In this document: piece after piece, positions 1 through 8,366 of the stretch
How the letters are laid out: the number at the start of each line of letters is the position of its first letter
How positions within the stretch are numbered: the stretch's first letter is position 1
NCBI RefSeq assembly: GCF_014652615.1
Contig: NZ_BMZD01000001.1
Span: forward strand, 393,962-457,961
Length of the DNA: 64,000 nt
Reading direction: 5' to 3'
DNA from: Novosphingobium arvoryzae
GTDB lineage: Bacteria; Pseudomonadota; Alphaproteobacteria; Sphingomonadales; Sphingomonadaceae
Notes under the pieces: generated by a model
Database searches by the model: none
Seen by the model: only the letters and a program-made list of their open reading frames with translations
Told to the model about the DNA's origin: nothing
Translations under genes and position numbers: made by a program

Positions 1-645
1 CGTTTCGGCAAACATTGGGCCGATCTTGAAGCCAGAGCGACAGGGACGGAGCACACCATAGCCCAGCAGTCGCGCCTCTTCGCAAAAACCAATCGCCGTC
101 GCGCCCAGCTGGGCGATCCATTTGCGCAGGAACGCGCTTCGGTCGGCCGGAAAGAACTGTCGATCGTAGCGGGCGACATCTTCGAACGGCAGGCCGGACA
201 GCGGCACCAGCCGATCATCGGGTTCGCTGCTTGCGAATGCTGGTGCATTGAGCACGTAGCGCACGTTACGATGAGCCACGACAAAGCCGGACTTGCGATA
301 GTTTTCCTGCTGCTCCACCACCCCATCGAGGCCGATATTACAGCCTTCAAGATATGCCATCGCCTGTTGCGCTATGGCGAGGCCGTGGCCGCAACCGCGC
401 AGATCGGGGCGAACTATATAAAGACCCATGAAGCCATAATCGCGGCTATATTTCACGGCCGAGACTGCCGCCACAGGCTGGCCATCAAAAAGGCCGATCC
501 AGAAGCCCGAAGGGTCTGCCGCCCAGAAGGCGTCAGCATCGTGGAGACCTGGATTCCAGTTCTCGCTGGCGGCCCATTCGATGACGAGATCAAGTTCGCC
601 ACGAACCATGGGACGGATTTCGAAAGAGGGTGCATTTGCAGACAT
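1..645 (-). CDS. GNAT family N-acetyltransferase (3' end outside window)
   Basis: The frame runs on the minus strand from an ATG at 645 off the left edge, so 215 codons are present and the C-terminus is missing. It is not interrupted. Residues about 8-140 read as a GNAT fold: a central beta strand ending in LYIVRPDLRG is followed by the acetyl-CoA pyrophosphate loop (R-G-C-G-H-G) and then a helix. The YRKSGFVVAHR segment is the usual last strand of the fold. The part after residue 140 resembles the second domain seen in two-domain GNAT proteins. The substrate cannot be predicted. It starts 46 bp after the cytosine deaminase stop on the same strand, so co-transcription is plausible. Confidence 0.8.
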   Translation of the reverse strand, partial: MSANAPSFEIRPMVRGELDLVIEWAASENWNPGLHDADAFWAADPSGFWIGLFDGQPVAAVSAVKYSRDYGFMGLYIVRPDLRGCGHGLAIAQQAMAYLEGCNIGLDGVVEQQENYRKSGFVVAHRNVRYVLNAPAFASSEPDDRLVPLSGLPFEDVARYDRQFFPADRSAFLRKWIAQLGATAIGFCEEARLLGYGVLRPCRSGFKIGPMFAET

Positions 646-691
646 GGGCACCTCTGCCTATCCAGTCAGACAGCCGATTAACGAAAGATCG

Positions 692-1147
692 TTAGGCGTC
701 TGCCGGTTCGCCGATGTCCTCGTTCCACAGCTTCGGACTGTTTGCGATGAAGGCTTCCATCAGCGCGATGCATTCCGCATCCTGTAGTACTTCAACTGCG
801 ACACCCCGGCTTCTGAGCAGTTCTTCCTCGCCCATGAACGTCTTGTTTTCGCCAACGATCACGCGCGGAATTCCGTAGAGCAGAATCGCCCCGCTGCACA
901 TCGAACACGGTGACAGCGTGGTATAAAGCGTCGCCTCTTGATAGACTGATGCATCACGTCGCCCGGCGTTTTCGAATGCGTCCATCTCACCGTGCAGGAT
1001 AGCACTGCCTTTTTGCACGCGCCGGTTATGCCCCCGGCCAATGATCTGGCCCTCATGCACGATCACCGAACCTATAGGAATGCCGCCTTCGGAAAGGCCT
1101 TGCCGCGCTTCTTCTATTGCAGCGCGCAAAAATAAATCGTGAGACAT
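692..1147 (-). CDS. Cytosine deaminase, yeast FCY1-type
   Basis: 151 aa. A zinc-dependent deaminase expected to convert cytosine to uracil in the cytoplasm (pyrimidine salvage). The zinc ligands are visible as H52-G-E54 and PC81-SM-C84. What separates it from tRNA adenosine deaminases is the close match to fungal Fcy1p as I recall it: RGHN-x-R-x-QKGSA, TLYTTLSPC, YGIPR-x-x-VGEN, and the C-terminal W-x-EDIGE. The ATG at 1147 is preferred over upstream in-frame starts because GGAGGAATTC lies just ahead of it. It lies 104 bp after the CoA-transferase gene. Biochemical specificity is inferred from these motifs; guanine or other nucleobase deamination is the alternative. Confidence 0.85.
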   Translation of the reverse strand: MSHDLFLRAAIEEARQGLSEGGIPIGSVIVHEGQIIGRGHNRRVQKGSAILHGEMDAFENAGRRDASVYQEATLYTTLSPCSMCSGAILLYGIPRVIVGENKTFMGEEELLRSRGVAVEVLQDAECIALMEAFIANSPKLWNEDIGEPADA

Positions 1148-1251
1148 TTTGAATTCCTCCGGCAGGCCTGAAAGCGGAACCGATTCAGCCAAAAATAAAT
1201 TACCTTGTTGCCCTGAGCGTTCATTGATGCGGGTCAAGCTCCTTTTGCTGA

Positions 1252-2766
1252 TTACACATGCATCGATCCGCTATCTATGAAGCGCTGGTGCCACGAGAGG
1301 GCCTCTGACAGTAGCGTCGGCGTCTGCAGGCCGTAGGATTCGCGCAGGGCGCGGTCGAAGTAGTCCTTCAGCAGCGGCCGGAAATCGGGGTGGGCGCAGT
1401 TTTCGATGACCAGACTCGCGCGACGCTTGGGCGAGAGGCCGCGCATGTCCGCCAACCCCTGGTCCGTCACCAGTACCTGCACGTCCTGGGTAATGTGGTC
1501 GACATGGCTGACATGCGGGACGATGGTGGAAATGGCTCCATTGCGGGCCGTGGAAGGTGCCGTGAAGATGGAGATGTAGGCGTTGCGCGCGTAGTCTCCC
1601 GAACCCCCGATGCCGTTCATGATCCGCGATCCCATGACGTGGGTGGAATTGACGTTGCCGTAGATGTCGGCCTCGATCATCCCGTTCATGGCGATGCAAC
1701 CGAGACGGCGGATCAGTTCCGGATGATTGCTGATTTCTTGGGGTCGCAGGATGATGCGGTCATGCAGCTCGGCCATGTTGTCGGTGAGCCGCTGCATGGC
1801 CTCGGGTCCAAGGCAGAGCGCCGCAGACGATGCAGAGGCGAGCTTCCCGGTCAGCAGCAGGTCCAGCATGCTGTCCTGAATCACTTCGGTAAAGGCGGTC
1901 ATGGGCGGAAACGAAGAGGTTTGCAGGCCGGCCAGCACGGCGTTGGCTACGCTGCCGACGCCCGACTGCAGGGGCAGCAGATTGGACGGCAACCGCCCCA
2001 TAGACACTTCATGATGCAGGAATTCCAGCAGGTGCCCGGCAATAGCCTGCGCCTGCGTGTCAGGCGGCGGCAAGGTCTGGTTGCGGTCGGGAGCGTCGGT
2101 CTCGACCACCGCTATTACTTTATCCGGGTCGCAGCGGAACCACGGCTCTCCGATGCGATCGTCGGGCTTTACCAGCGGAATGGGAACGCGATGCGGCGGC
2201 AGCGCGGTGCCGTAATAGATGTCGTGCATCCCTTCCAGCGCCGGATTCTGCCAGCGGTTGACCTCCAGGATCACCTTTTGGGCGCGGTCAATCCAGGTCT
2301 TGTTGTTGCCGACCGACGTCGAGGGGATAAGTGATCCGTCTGCGCGGATGCCGGTGACTTCGATCACCGCAATATCTTCAGTGCCAAGGAACCCTTCCCA
2401 TACCATCGGCGCAACCTGGCTCAGGTGCATGTCGAGATATTCTATCTTTCCGCTATTGATCTTGTCGCGCGCGGTGGGATCGGAATTGTAAGGCATACGG
2501 AACTCGATACCGTCTGCCTTGGCAAGAGCGCCGTCGAGTTCGGGCCCGGTTGATGCGCCCGACCAGATTTGCACGGCGAACTTTTCGCCCCGACCGTGGG
2601 CGTCCTCTATCCGCCGCGCCATCGCCAACGGTACGGCCTTGGGATAGCCCGCCGCGGTAAAACCGCTCATGCCGATACGGCTGCTCGGCGCAATGAGACT
2701 GGCGGCATCGTCTGCGCTCATCACCCGCGACAAAAGTTGCGGGCAGGCGATGCGGTCATGCAACAT
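1252..2766 (-). CDS. aarC: Succinyl-CoA:acetate CoA-transferase / acetyl-CoA hydrolase family
   Basis: 504 aa from the ATG at 2766. A longer frame upstream would run deep into the kinase gene, and CGGAG lies about 9 nt before this ATG. Class I CoA-transferases of this group move CoA from succinyl-CoA to acetate, bypassing succinyl-CoA synthetase. The catalytic glutamate sits in FTEVIQDSML at residue 294, the position I recall for Acetobacter aceti AarC (505 aa). The conserved GSGD (in GIGGSGDYARNAY) and the HVSHVDH segments are present. The start overlaps the end of the upstream kinase gene by 11 bp, so the two are probably translationally coupled. Acetyl-CoA hydrolase activity is the alternative. 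Confidence 0.85.
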   Translation of the reverse strand: MLHDRIACPQLLSRVMSADDAASLIAPSSRIGMSGFTAAGYPKAVPLAMARRIEDAHGRGEKFAVQIWSGASTGPELDGALAKADGIEFRMPYNSDPTARDKINSGKIEYLDMHLSQVAPMVWEGFLGTEDIAVIEVTGIRADGSLIPSTSVGNNKTWIDRAQKVILEVNRWQNPALEGMHDIYYGTALPPHRVPIPLVKPDDRIGEPWFRCDPDKVIAVVETDAPDRNQTLPPPDTQAQAIAGHLLEFLHHEVSMGRLPSNLLPLQSGVGSVANAVLAGLQTSSFPPMTAFTEVIQDSMLDLLLTGKLASASSAALCLGPEAMQRLTDNMAELHDRIILRPQEISNHPELIRRLGCIAMNGMIEADIYGNVNSTHVMGSRIMNGIGGSGDYARNAYISIFTAPSTARNGAISTIVPHVSHVDHITQDVQVLVTDQGLADMRGLSPKRRASLVIENCAHPDFRPLLKDYFDRALRESYGLQTPTLLSEALSWHQRFIDSGSMHV

Positions 2767-4339
2767 GAGCAGGGACTCCGGGCTCTCGAGATAGCATCTG
2801 GCGTTGGCGCAATAGCGCGGAGGCAGATTCAAGTACCTCTGCGCTGGAAAGGTTGGCGTTCACTGTTTCCCAGCTCTTCAAATCTGGCAATGCATAGCTT
2901 GACTGAGCACGCGCTACATCGGCATCGGCGTCCGAGGCATCGTGTCTTCGCGTTTCAATCCTCGCCACACGTTGATTTTCGCCGCAGTCGAGCCAGAGGC
3001 CGAGAAACGGGATCGCACGCTCTACCGCGATCCGCTCGATATTCTCCCGCTCCTCGCCTGCCGCAAATACGGCATCGGCAACCGCGGCCTGTCCGTTGTC
3101 GAGGGCTGTGGCGGTCAGGGCCATCATCTCGGTATAGACAGTCTGGCCGGCCTCGGGAGTATAGGCGCAATCAGGCAGGCGCGTTTCCGGCGCAGCTCCG
3201 GCAAGACGTTTGCGCAACACGTCGCTGCGCACGATCCGCGCGCCGGGTGCCCGGCCAATCCACGGAGCCAGACCTCGCCCGAGGGTCGACTTGCCAGAGC
3301 CGGACAGGCCACCCGTAGCCACCAGAACAGCGGGCGCCGGGTGCAGCAACGTCAAAGCCAGACGAAGATAGCGGCGCGCATTCTCGGCGAGGCCCGGTCC
3401 GGCGCCTGCCCGCTTGGCTTGCGCGGCCGCAACATGGGCGCGGATCACAGCACGGCATGCTAGGAACAATGGCATCAAGGCAAGGCCGCCTTCGTCCTCG
3501 CCGGAAAGATCAAGATAACGGTTGAACACCAAGTTGGCTTCGGCGCGCATATCGCGCTGCCACAGGTCCATGATCAAGAAGGCCAGGTCATAGAGGGTAT
3601 CGATCGTAGCCAGTTCGGCGTCGAACTCAAGACAGTCGAAGGGCGTTGCTCGCTCAGCGATGACAGCGATGTTCGCCAGGTGGAGATCCCCATGCACGTG
3701 GCGCACACGGCCTGCCGCAGACCGTTGCCGAAGCAAGTGCTCTCCAGCGGACAGTGCGGAGAACAAGCCGCGAGCCACCGCCGCCACATTCTCTGCGCCC
3801 AGCAAATCTGCGTAGGCCTCAAGCGTAGTCACATTCATACGCACGACAGCCGCGAAGCGGGCATGGCCATCGGGTTCGGGAACGACCTCCGCGGCGCAAT
3901 GAAACGCGACGATGCCATCAGTCAGGTCCTGCAACAGGCCCGGCGGCAAGGTGTGACGATCGGCCAGTTCCGACAAGAGCGCGCCATCCTCGAAGCGACG
4001 CATCTCGAGCACCCAGTCCACCGGCTCCCCCGGTCCATCCAGTTCCAACTGGCCACCCTGCTGCCTTGTGATCGCGTGGAGCCCAAGATAGAGGTCCGGC
4101 GCGATGCGGCGATTAAGAATTAGCTCGTTGGTCAGCGCCTGCTTGCGCAAATCGACAGTCGAGAAATCGAGATAGGGAAAGCGTACCGCCCGCTTGAGCT
4201 TCCACGCGCGAGCGCCGGTTAGGAAGATGCTGGCGCAGTGGGTGTCAATCCGCCGCACGTCCTCGCCCCCCGACGTGGCGGCAAAGGTCGTCCCGGAATG
4301 CAGGAAGTCGAATACGTCTTGTTGATCACTTACGGCCAT
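2756..4339 (-). CDS. Bifunctional aminoglycoside phosphotransferase-like / AAA kinase fusion protein
   Basis: 527 aa with two domains. Residues about 30-320 resemble the aminoglycoside/choline kinase fold: the HGDLHLANI motif (catalytic loop) and the FDCLEFDAEL segment (metal-binding acidic residue) are clear. Residues about 340-515 form a P-loop kinase with Walker A GLSGSGKST. The pairing is a known but functionally unassigned bacterial family (COG2187 plus COG0645). It sits between a universal stress protein gene (58 bp upstream) and the CoA-transferase (11-bp overlap), so a role in acetate or stress metabolism is inferred only from context. No strong ribosome-binding site is visible before ATG 4339. 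Confidence 0.8.
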   Translation of the reverse strand: MAVSDQQDVFDFLHSGTTFAATSGGEDVRRIDTHCASIFLTGARAWKLKRAVRFPYLDFSTVDLRKQALTNELILNRRIAPDLYLGLHAITRQQGGQLELDGPGEPVDWVLEMRRFEDGALLSELADRHTLPPGLLQDLTDGIVAFHCAAEVVPEPDGHARFAAVVRMNVTTLEAYADLLGAENVAAVARGLFSALSAGEHLLRQRSAAGRVRHVHGDLHLANIAVIAERATPFDCLEFDAELATIDTLYDLAFLIMDLWQRDMRAEANLVFNRYLDLSGEDEGGLALMPLFLACRAVIRAHVAAAQAKRAGAGPGLAENARRYLRLALTLLHPAPAVLVATGGLSGSGKSTLGRGLAPWIGRAPGARIVRSDVLRKRLAGAAPETRLPDCAYTPEAGQTVYTEMMALTATALDNGQAAVADAVFAAGEERENIERIAVERAIPFLGLWLDCGENQRVARIETRRHDASDADADVARAQSSYALPDLKSWETVNANLSSAEVLESASALLRQRQMLSREPGVPAHVA

Positions 4340-4397
4340 ATACTGTTTGCAATTCCTGAGATTGGCCCTTGTTTCGCGATCAACATACAGTTGAAGC

Positions 4398-4826
4398 TCA
4401 CCTCGTTGCGATCAGCAGATTGCATGGCAAATCCTTGACTAGCCCAGCGCCGACAGACCCTTCAAGCCAACGCGCCAGAAGCCCCTTGTCGCTGTGGCCG
4501 ATTATTGCGAGATCGGCATCCAGTTCAGCGCAACAGTTGGCTATCTCCTCGACCGGATTGCCCTCCCGGATGTGGGTGCCGAGCTCCACTCCGGTATCCG
4601 AAAGCAATATTGCGGCTCTCTCGATTGCGTGTTCGACTTCTGCCCTTTCCAAAGCCCAGAGGTCGACGGCGCCGAACACTTCTGGCGATATCACGTAGGC
4701 TTTCGTCGCGACGATGCCGAGCAAATGGAGTTCTGCTCCGCATAACTGGGCAAGGTCTCGGCCATGATGCAAAGCGGCATTGCTGAATTCTGAGCCATCG
4801 TAAGCTACGAGAATTTTATTATACAT
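4398..4826 (-). CDS. Universal stress protein, UspA family
   Basis: 142 aa, one Usp domain spanning the whole chain. The N-terminal strand ILVAYDGSEFS carries the conserved Asp. The C-terminal nucleotide-binding motif appears in the form G-H-SD-x9-G-SVGAGLV: IIGHSDKGL is followed by EGSVGAGLV, close to the G-2x-G-9x-G(S/T) signature of ATP-binding Usps. The variation in the first glycines leaves ATP binding uncertain. It is the first gene of a minus-strand group with the kinase fusion and AarC-type transferase, and lies 73 bp after the ABC permease gene. Confidence 0.88.
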   Translation of the reverse strand: MYNKILVAYDGSEFSNAALHHGRDLAQLCGAELHLLGIVATKAYVISPEVFGAVDLWALERAEVEHAIERAAILLSDTGVELGTHIREGNPVEEIANCCAELDADLAIIGHSDKGLLARWLEGSVGAGLVKDLPCNLLIATR

Positions 4827-4899
4827 AATTTGTTCTCCGTTGCTTTCTCTCAGTTTGTTCGGGAAGATACCATCGAGATGTCAAGCTTAGGTTCCAGGG

Positions 4900-5574
4900 T
4901 CAACTCAGGCCCGGTATGGTAAAGCGCCGTTCCAGCCTGCGCATGGCCAGAACGATTACCGAAACCAGCAGCAGATAGACCAGTGCCGTGACGAAATAGG
5001 TTTCGAAGAACAGGAAACTGCGCATGGCGATTTCCTGCATGCCAGCGAAGAACTCGGTGTACTGAATCAGGAAAACGATCGAGCTGTCCTTGGTGTTCTG
5101 GATGGCCTGACTTGCCAGCGCAGGGGCTGCCAGCCGCAGCACCTGTGGCGCCGTGACAAGGCGAAAGATCTGTCCGCGCGAAAACCCCTGCGCCTTGGCG
5201 GCTTCCAGTTCGGTCGGCAGCAACCCCTTGTAGGCCGTCACCAGAAACCGGGCGTTGTAGGCCGAGACATTCAGGAAAAAACCAAAGACCGCGATAACGA
5301 ATGGCGAAAGCCGGATCCCGATGGTCGGCAAGCCGTAGTACAGCAGGAACAGGAAGACGATCAGCGGCGTGCCGATGAAGATGGAAATGTAGCCGTTGAT
5401 GATCTTGCGAACGACGCCGCTGTTGCTCAGGGTCAGATAGAACACCAGCAACCCGCCGATCAGGCCGTTGATAGTGATAATGACCGACAGGAGCACAGTC
5501 TCGCCAAGCGCGCTGATAAGCGAGGGCAGATCGGCCTGCAATTGAACCAGCAAGGCAGGAAAGTTGCCCCCCAT
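4900..5574 (-). CDS. Polar amino-acid ABC transporter permease
   Basis: 224 aa integral membrane permease of the HisMQ/GlnP type. It has about five hydrophobic segments and the EAA loop (TELEAAKAQGFSRGQIFRLV) that docks on the ATPase. It is the last gene of a four-gene minus-strand operon (binding protein, permease, ATPase, permease), with only 3 bp between it and the ATPase gene. Two different permeases in the operon suggest a heterodimeric channel, as in HisQ/HisM. The substrate is not readable from sequence; polar amino acids are expected from the family. Confidence 0.9.
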   Translation of the reverse strand: MGGNFPALLVQLQADLPSLISALGETVLLSVIITINGLIGGLLVFYLTLSNSGVVRKIINGYISIFIGTPLIVFLFLLYYGLPTIGIRLSPFVIAVFGFFLNVSAYNARFLVTAYKGLLPTELEAAKAQGFSRGQIFRLVTAPQVLRLAAPALASQAIQNTKDSSIVFLIQYTEFFAGMQEIAMRSFLFFETYFVTALVYLLLVSVIVLAMRRLERRFTIPGLS

Positions 5575-5577
5575 CGC

Positions 5578-6306
5578 TCAGCTCTTACGGCCGAAGAAGG
5601 ATGCAATCACCGGGTCGGCATGACCTGAGAGCAGGTTTTCCGCCTTATCTTCTGCCCGGACCTTGCCTTGGTCGAGGAAGATGATGCTGTCGGAAATGTA
5701 CTGGGCCAGATAGAGATCGTGCGTCACACAGAGGATCGTGACGTTCTCCAAATAGAGCCGATTAATAAGAGTCACCACTTCGCGGGCCATGACCGGATCG
5801 AGCGCCGAGGTCGGCTCGTCGAAGAACAGCACCCGTGGCTCCATCGCCAGCGCGCGGGCTATGGCAACGCGCTGGCTTTGCCCGCCCGAAAGTGACGCAG
5901 GATAGGCATCGCGCTTCTCCGCCATGTCCATGCGGGCCAGTTCGTGCAGCGCGCGTTCCTCGGCAAGAGCAGCCGGCATCTTCTTCAACTGCCGCAAGGC
6001 GAGGGTGACGTTGTCCAGGACAGTCAGGTGTCGGTAGAGCGCGAAGTTCTGGAACACGAAGCCGATGAGTTGGCGCAGCGCCCGGACGTCGGCCGTCGGG
6101 GCCGTCATTTCTTTGCCATCGAAGCGGACCGAGCCGCTGGTTGGTTCTTCCAGACGGTTCAGGCAGCGCAGCAGCGTGGACTTGCCGCACCCCGAAGGTC
6201 CCATGATGACCTTTGTCTGCCCCTCCTCAAGGTCGAAGGTCACGCCGTCGAGAACCGTCTTGGTGCCGAAGGTCTTTACCAGGTTGCGGACTTCGAGCAG
6301 AGCCAT
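5578..6306 (-). CDS. Polar amino-acid ABC transporter ATP-binding protein
   Basis: 242 aa ATPase that powers the importer. Walker A is GPSGCGKST (about residues 35-43), the Q-loop FVFQNFALYRHLT follows, the ABC signature is LSGGQ, and Walker B with the switch is [13 protein letters not shown]. Length and motifs are standard for the HisP/GlnQ group. GAGGAATAGACCGCG precedes the ATG. It lies between the two permease genes. Confidence 0.93.
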   Translation of the reverse strand: MALLEVRNLVKTFGTKTVLDGVTFDLEEGQTKVIMGPSGCGKSTLLRCLNRLEEPTSGSVRFDGKEMTAPTADVRALRQLIGFVFQNFALYRHLTVLDNVTLALRQLKKMPAALAEERALHELARMDMAEKRDAYPASLSGGQSQRVAIARALAMEPRVLFFDEPTSALDPVMAREVVTLINRLYLENVTILCVTHDLYLAQYISDSIIFLDQGKVRAEDKAENLLSGHADPVIASFFGRKS

Positions 6307-6312
6307 CGCGGT

Positions 6313-6966
6313 CTATTCCTCCGCAAACCCGGGAATGGCGAAATGCCGTTCCACATATGCGACAGCCAAAAGGATGGCGCGGTACAGCCCGAAATAGAGC
6401 AGCCCCACGGCGGTATAGATCTGCAGGCTCTGCATCGTCGTGGATGTCAGGGCCATGGCTTGCTTGGTGATCTCGGGAATACCCACCGTGTAGGCGAAGG
6501 GTGAGTATTTCATCACGCTCGTCAGTTCGTTAACCATGCCGGGAACGGAGAGGCGGATCATTTGTGGCAGTTCAATAAGGCGGAAGGACTGGAACGGGGT
6601 GAACCCCGAAGCCTGTGCGGCGAGGATTTCAGCCTGTGAAACGGCCTGCAGCGAACCGCGAAAAATCTCCGACAGGTAGGCTCCGGAAACAGCGCCTAAG
6701 CTCAACATCATGGCTGCGAGCGGCGGAATGTCGAGGCCGAGGGCCGGCAAGCCAAAGAAAACCATGAACAACAGCACGAGCACCGGAATTCCGCGCAGGA
6801 CATAGACAAGTGCGTCTAGCGCATTGCCTGCGGCTTTGCCTCCCAGCCTGCGCGCGGCGATGATTGCAAGCGCGACGACCAGTGCCGTAGCCGCGCAGAG
6901 AAGCGTGACCAAAACCGTGTAGCCAAGGCCGGCCACCAGACTCTGCAGTATTTGCGCAAAGCTCAT
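6313..6966 (-). CDS. Polar amino-acid ABC transporter permease
   Basis: 217 aa, about five transmembrane helices, GlnP/HisM type. The cytoplasmic EAA loop reads QAEILAAQASGFTPFQSFRL. It starts 4 bp after the stop of the binding-protein gene and ends 6 bp before the ATPase gene, so the whole set is tightly coupled. It probably pairs with the second permease of the same operon. Confidence 0.9.
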   Translation of the reverse strand: MSFAQILQSLVAGLGYTVLVTLLCAATALVVALAIIAARRLGGKAAGNALDALVYVLRGIPVLVLLFMVFFGLPALGLDIPPLAAMMLSLGAVSGAYLSEIFRGSLQAVSQAEILAAQASGFTPFQSFRLIELPQMIRLSVPGMVNELTSVMKYSPFAYTVGIPEITKQAMALTSTTMQSLQIYTAVGLLYFGLYRAILLAVAYVERHFAIPGFAEE

Positions 6967-6970
6967 CCGG

Positions 6971-7720
6971 TTAGTCCAGCCAGCGGGCTATGATCTTTTT
7001 GCGCGCCGGTTCGCCCAGCTCGTCCAGAAAGCGATCGAAATCTTCTCGCAGGCGCGAGCCCTTCGGGAAGGCATAACCAAACCTGTCCCGGCCAGTTAGG
7101 ACAAAGCTATCCTGAATCGGCAACTTCTTGCGATAGACGCTCGCCACCGGACCATCGAGAAAGGCCAAGTCGATTTGGCCATTCCGCAGGTCGGTCATGA
7201 CCTCGTTATAGCTGGGATAAACCTTTACCTTGTTGAGTGAATAAAGCCCCTGCGGTTCCAGCTCGGCCCGAATATATTCGCTGTAAGCCATGCCGCGCGG
7301 ATAGCCGATGGTATAGCGCTTCAGCTCGGCCAGGCTGTCCAGCTTGATGCCGCGGGACTTCAGGCTGACGAGGTTCCAGGTGTTCTCCATATAAGGCTTG
7401 GAGAAGTCCATCATTTTGCGCCGCGGCTCGGTGATCGAGATCGCGGAAAAGGCGACGTCGGCCTTGCCGCTCACCACTGCGCCCAACATGCCTTGCCAGT
7501 CATAGCTGGTGATCTGCAGCTCACATCGGCGAGCGGCGCAATAGGCCCGAAAAAGGTCGAGATCGAGACCCTTGGTCTCCCCATTCTCTTCAAACAGGTT
7601 GGGCGGTGAAGCGGGCGAAACGGCAACGCGTATCACGTTCTTCTGCGCTCCACCGGGGCCACAGGCGACAACCATCGTCGATGCCAGCATGACAATGAAC
7701 GCGCGGCGGGGCAAATTCAT
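6971..7720 (-). CDS. Amino-acid ABC transporter substrate-binding lipoprotein (SBP_bac_3)
   Basis: 249 aa. The N-terminus carries a lipoprotein signal (RR, hydrophobic stretch, lipobox ending V-V-A-C), so the mature protein should be anchored in the periplasm. The rest is a family-3 solute-binding fold: LFEENGETKGLDLDLF begins lobe 1, SGKADVAFSAISITEPRRKMMDFSKPY is the classic ligand-binding stretch, and ARWLD is close to the usual C-terminal end. It is the first transport gene of the operon. The ligand is unknown; the family binds polar amino acids or opines. Confidence 0.9.
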   Translation of the reverse strand: MNLPRRAFIVMLASTMVVACGPGGAQKNVIRVAVSPASPPNLFEENGETKGLDLDLFRAYCAARRCELQITSYDWQGMLGAVVSGKADVAFSAISITEPRRKMMDFSKPYMENTWNLVSLKSRGIKLDSLAELKRYTIGYPRGMAYSEYIRAELEPQGLYSLNKVKVYPSYNEVMTDLRNGQIDLAFLDGPVASVYRKKLPIQDSFVLTGRDRFGYAFPKGSRLREDFDRFLDELGEPARKKIIARWLD

Positions 7721-7795
7721 AAAAGTGACCTTAGTATCTGGGGTAAAGCAGCGACAGCCCGGCGCAATGGTGTATGCGCCGGCCTGTATCCGATT

Positions 7796-8197
7796 TTAAT
7801 CGACCAGCTGAGTGTTTGTGGCGAGTTCAGCCGGGGCAGAAAAGTGCATATGCTCAATCAGCCAGCGTCCAGCGCCATCGCGCTGGAGCACAAAGGTGGC
7901 GCGCGTCTCTGCCTGTTGCTTGCCAGCCAACATCTCGAAATCAAATCGCAGATCCGCTACCACCCAGCCGCAATCACCATGCTGCACTTCATGATGCCAA
8001 GTCGGGGTAATCGTGGCGGACGATGTCTGGGACCAGTCCAGTAGGAACTGCTCGCGGATCTCATCGCTGCCCAGCCGCTTTTCATTCGCGTTCGTGCCAT
8101 AGGCCATCGTCTGACCGCCGGGAGCCATGCAGGCCATGCAGCCATCGATCGAGCGCCTGCCGTACTCTTGAAACAGCGTCTTTACGGTCGTGAACAT
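7796..8197 (-). CDS. NTF2-like / SnoaL-type protein of unknown function
   Basis: 133 aa from the ATG at 8197, chosen because GGGAGG lies just upstream; the longer frame to 8329 has no such support. The chain has the alternating helix and strand pattern of the NTF2-like superfamily: a VKTLFQEYGRRSIDGCMACM start and a final strand ending in WLIEHMHFS. No catalytic residue can be assigned. It precedes the amino-acid ABC operon on the same strand with a 75-bp gap and is divergent from the phosphatase gene, so it may share the operator-like region at 8198-8366. Confidence 0.65.
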   Translation of the reverse strand: MFTTVKTLFQEYGRRSIDGCMACMAPGGQTMAYGTNANEKRLGSDEIREQFLLDWSQTSSATITPTWHHEVQHGDCGWVVADLRFDFEMLAGKQQAETRATFVLQRDGAGRWLIEHMHFSAPAELATNTQLVD

Positions 8198-8243
8198 ATT
8201 GCCTCCCTGACTTGCCTTCATTTTCAATGACGCGGGAATCGTG

Positions 8244-8258
8244 CTGTCACAATGACAG
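8244..8258. promoter_or_regulatory. Perfect inverted repeat CTGTCA-N3-TGACAG, candidate operator
   Basis: A 15-bp element with 6-bp perfect arms around CAA lies midway between the divergent NTF2-like/ABC operon and the phosphatase gene. Its position suits a regulator controlling both directions. The binding protein is unknown and the site is defined only by symmetry. Confidence 0.45.
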
Positions 8259-8366
8259 AAATCAAAATCACACGCGGCCAAACAACCTGGACATTTGATC
8301 GTTGTCATTGCACTCGCGCTCGCACACAAATGATAAGGTATCTTCCGACGTCAACCGGAGGTGCAA

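Noticed and set aside
1148..1237. 30-residue N-terminal extension of the cytosine deaminase
   Set aside because: The family starts at the shorter form and GGAGGAATTC directly precedes the internal ATG.
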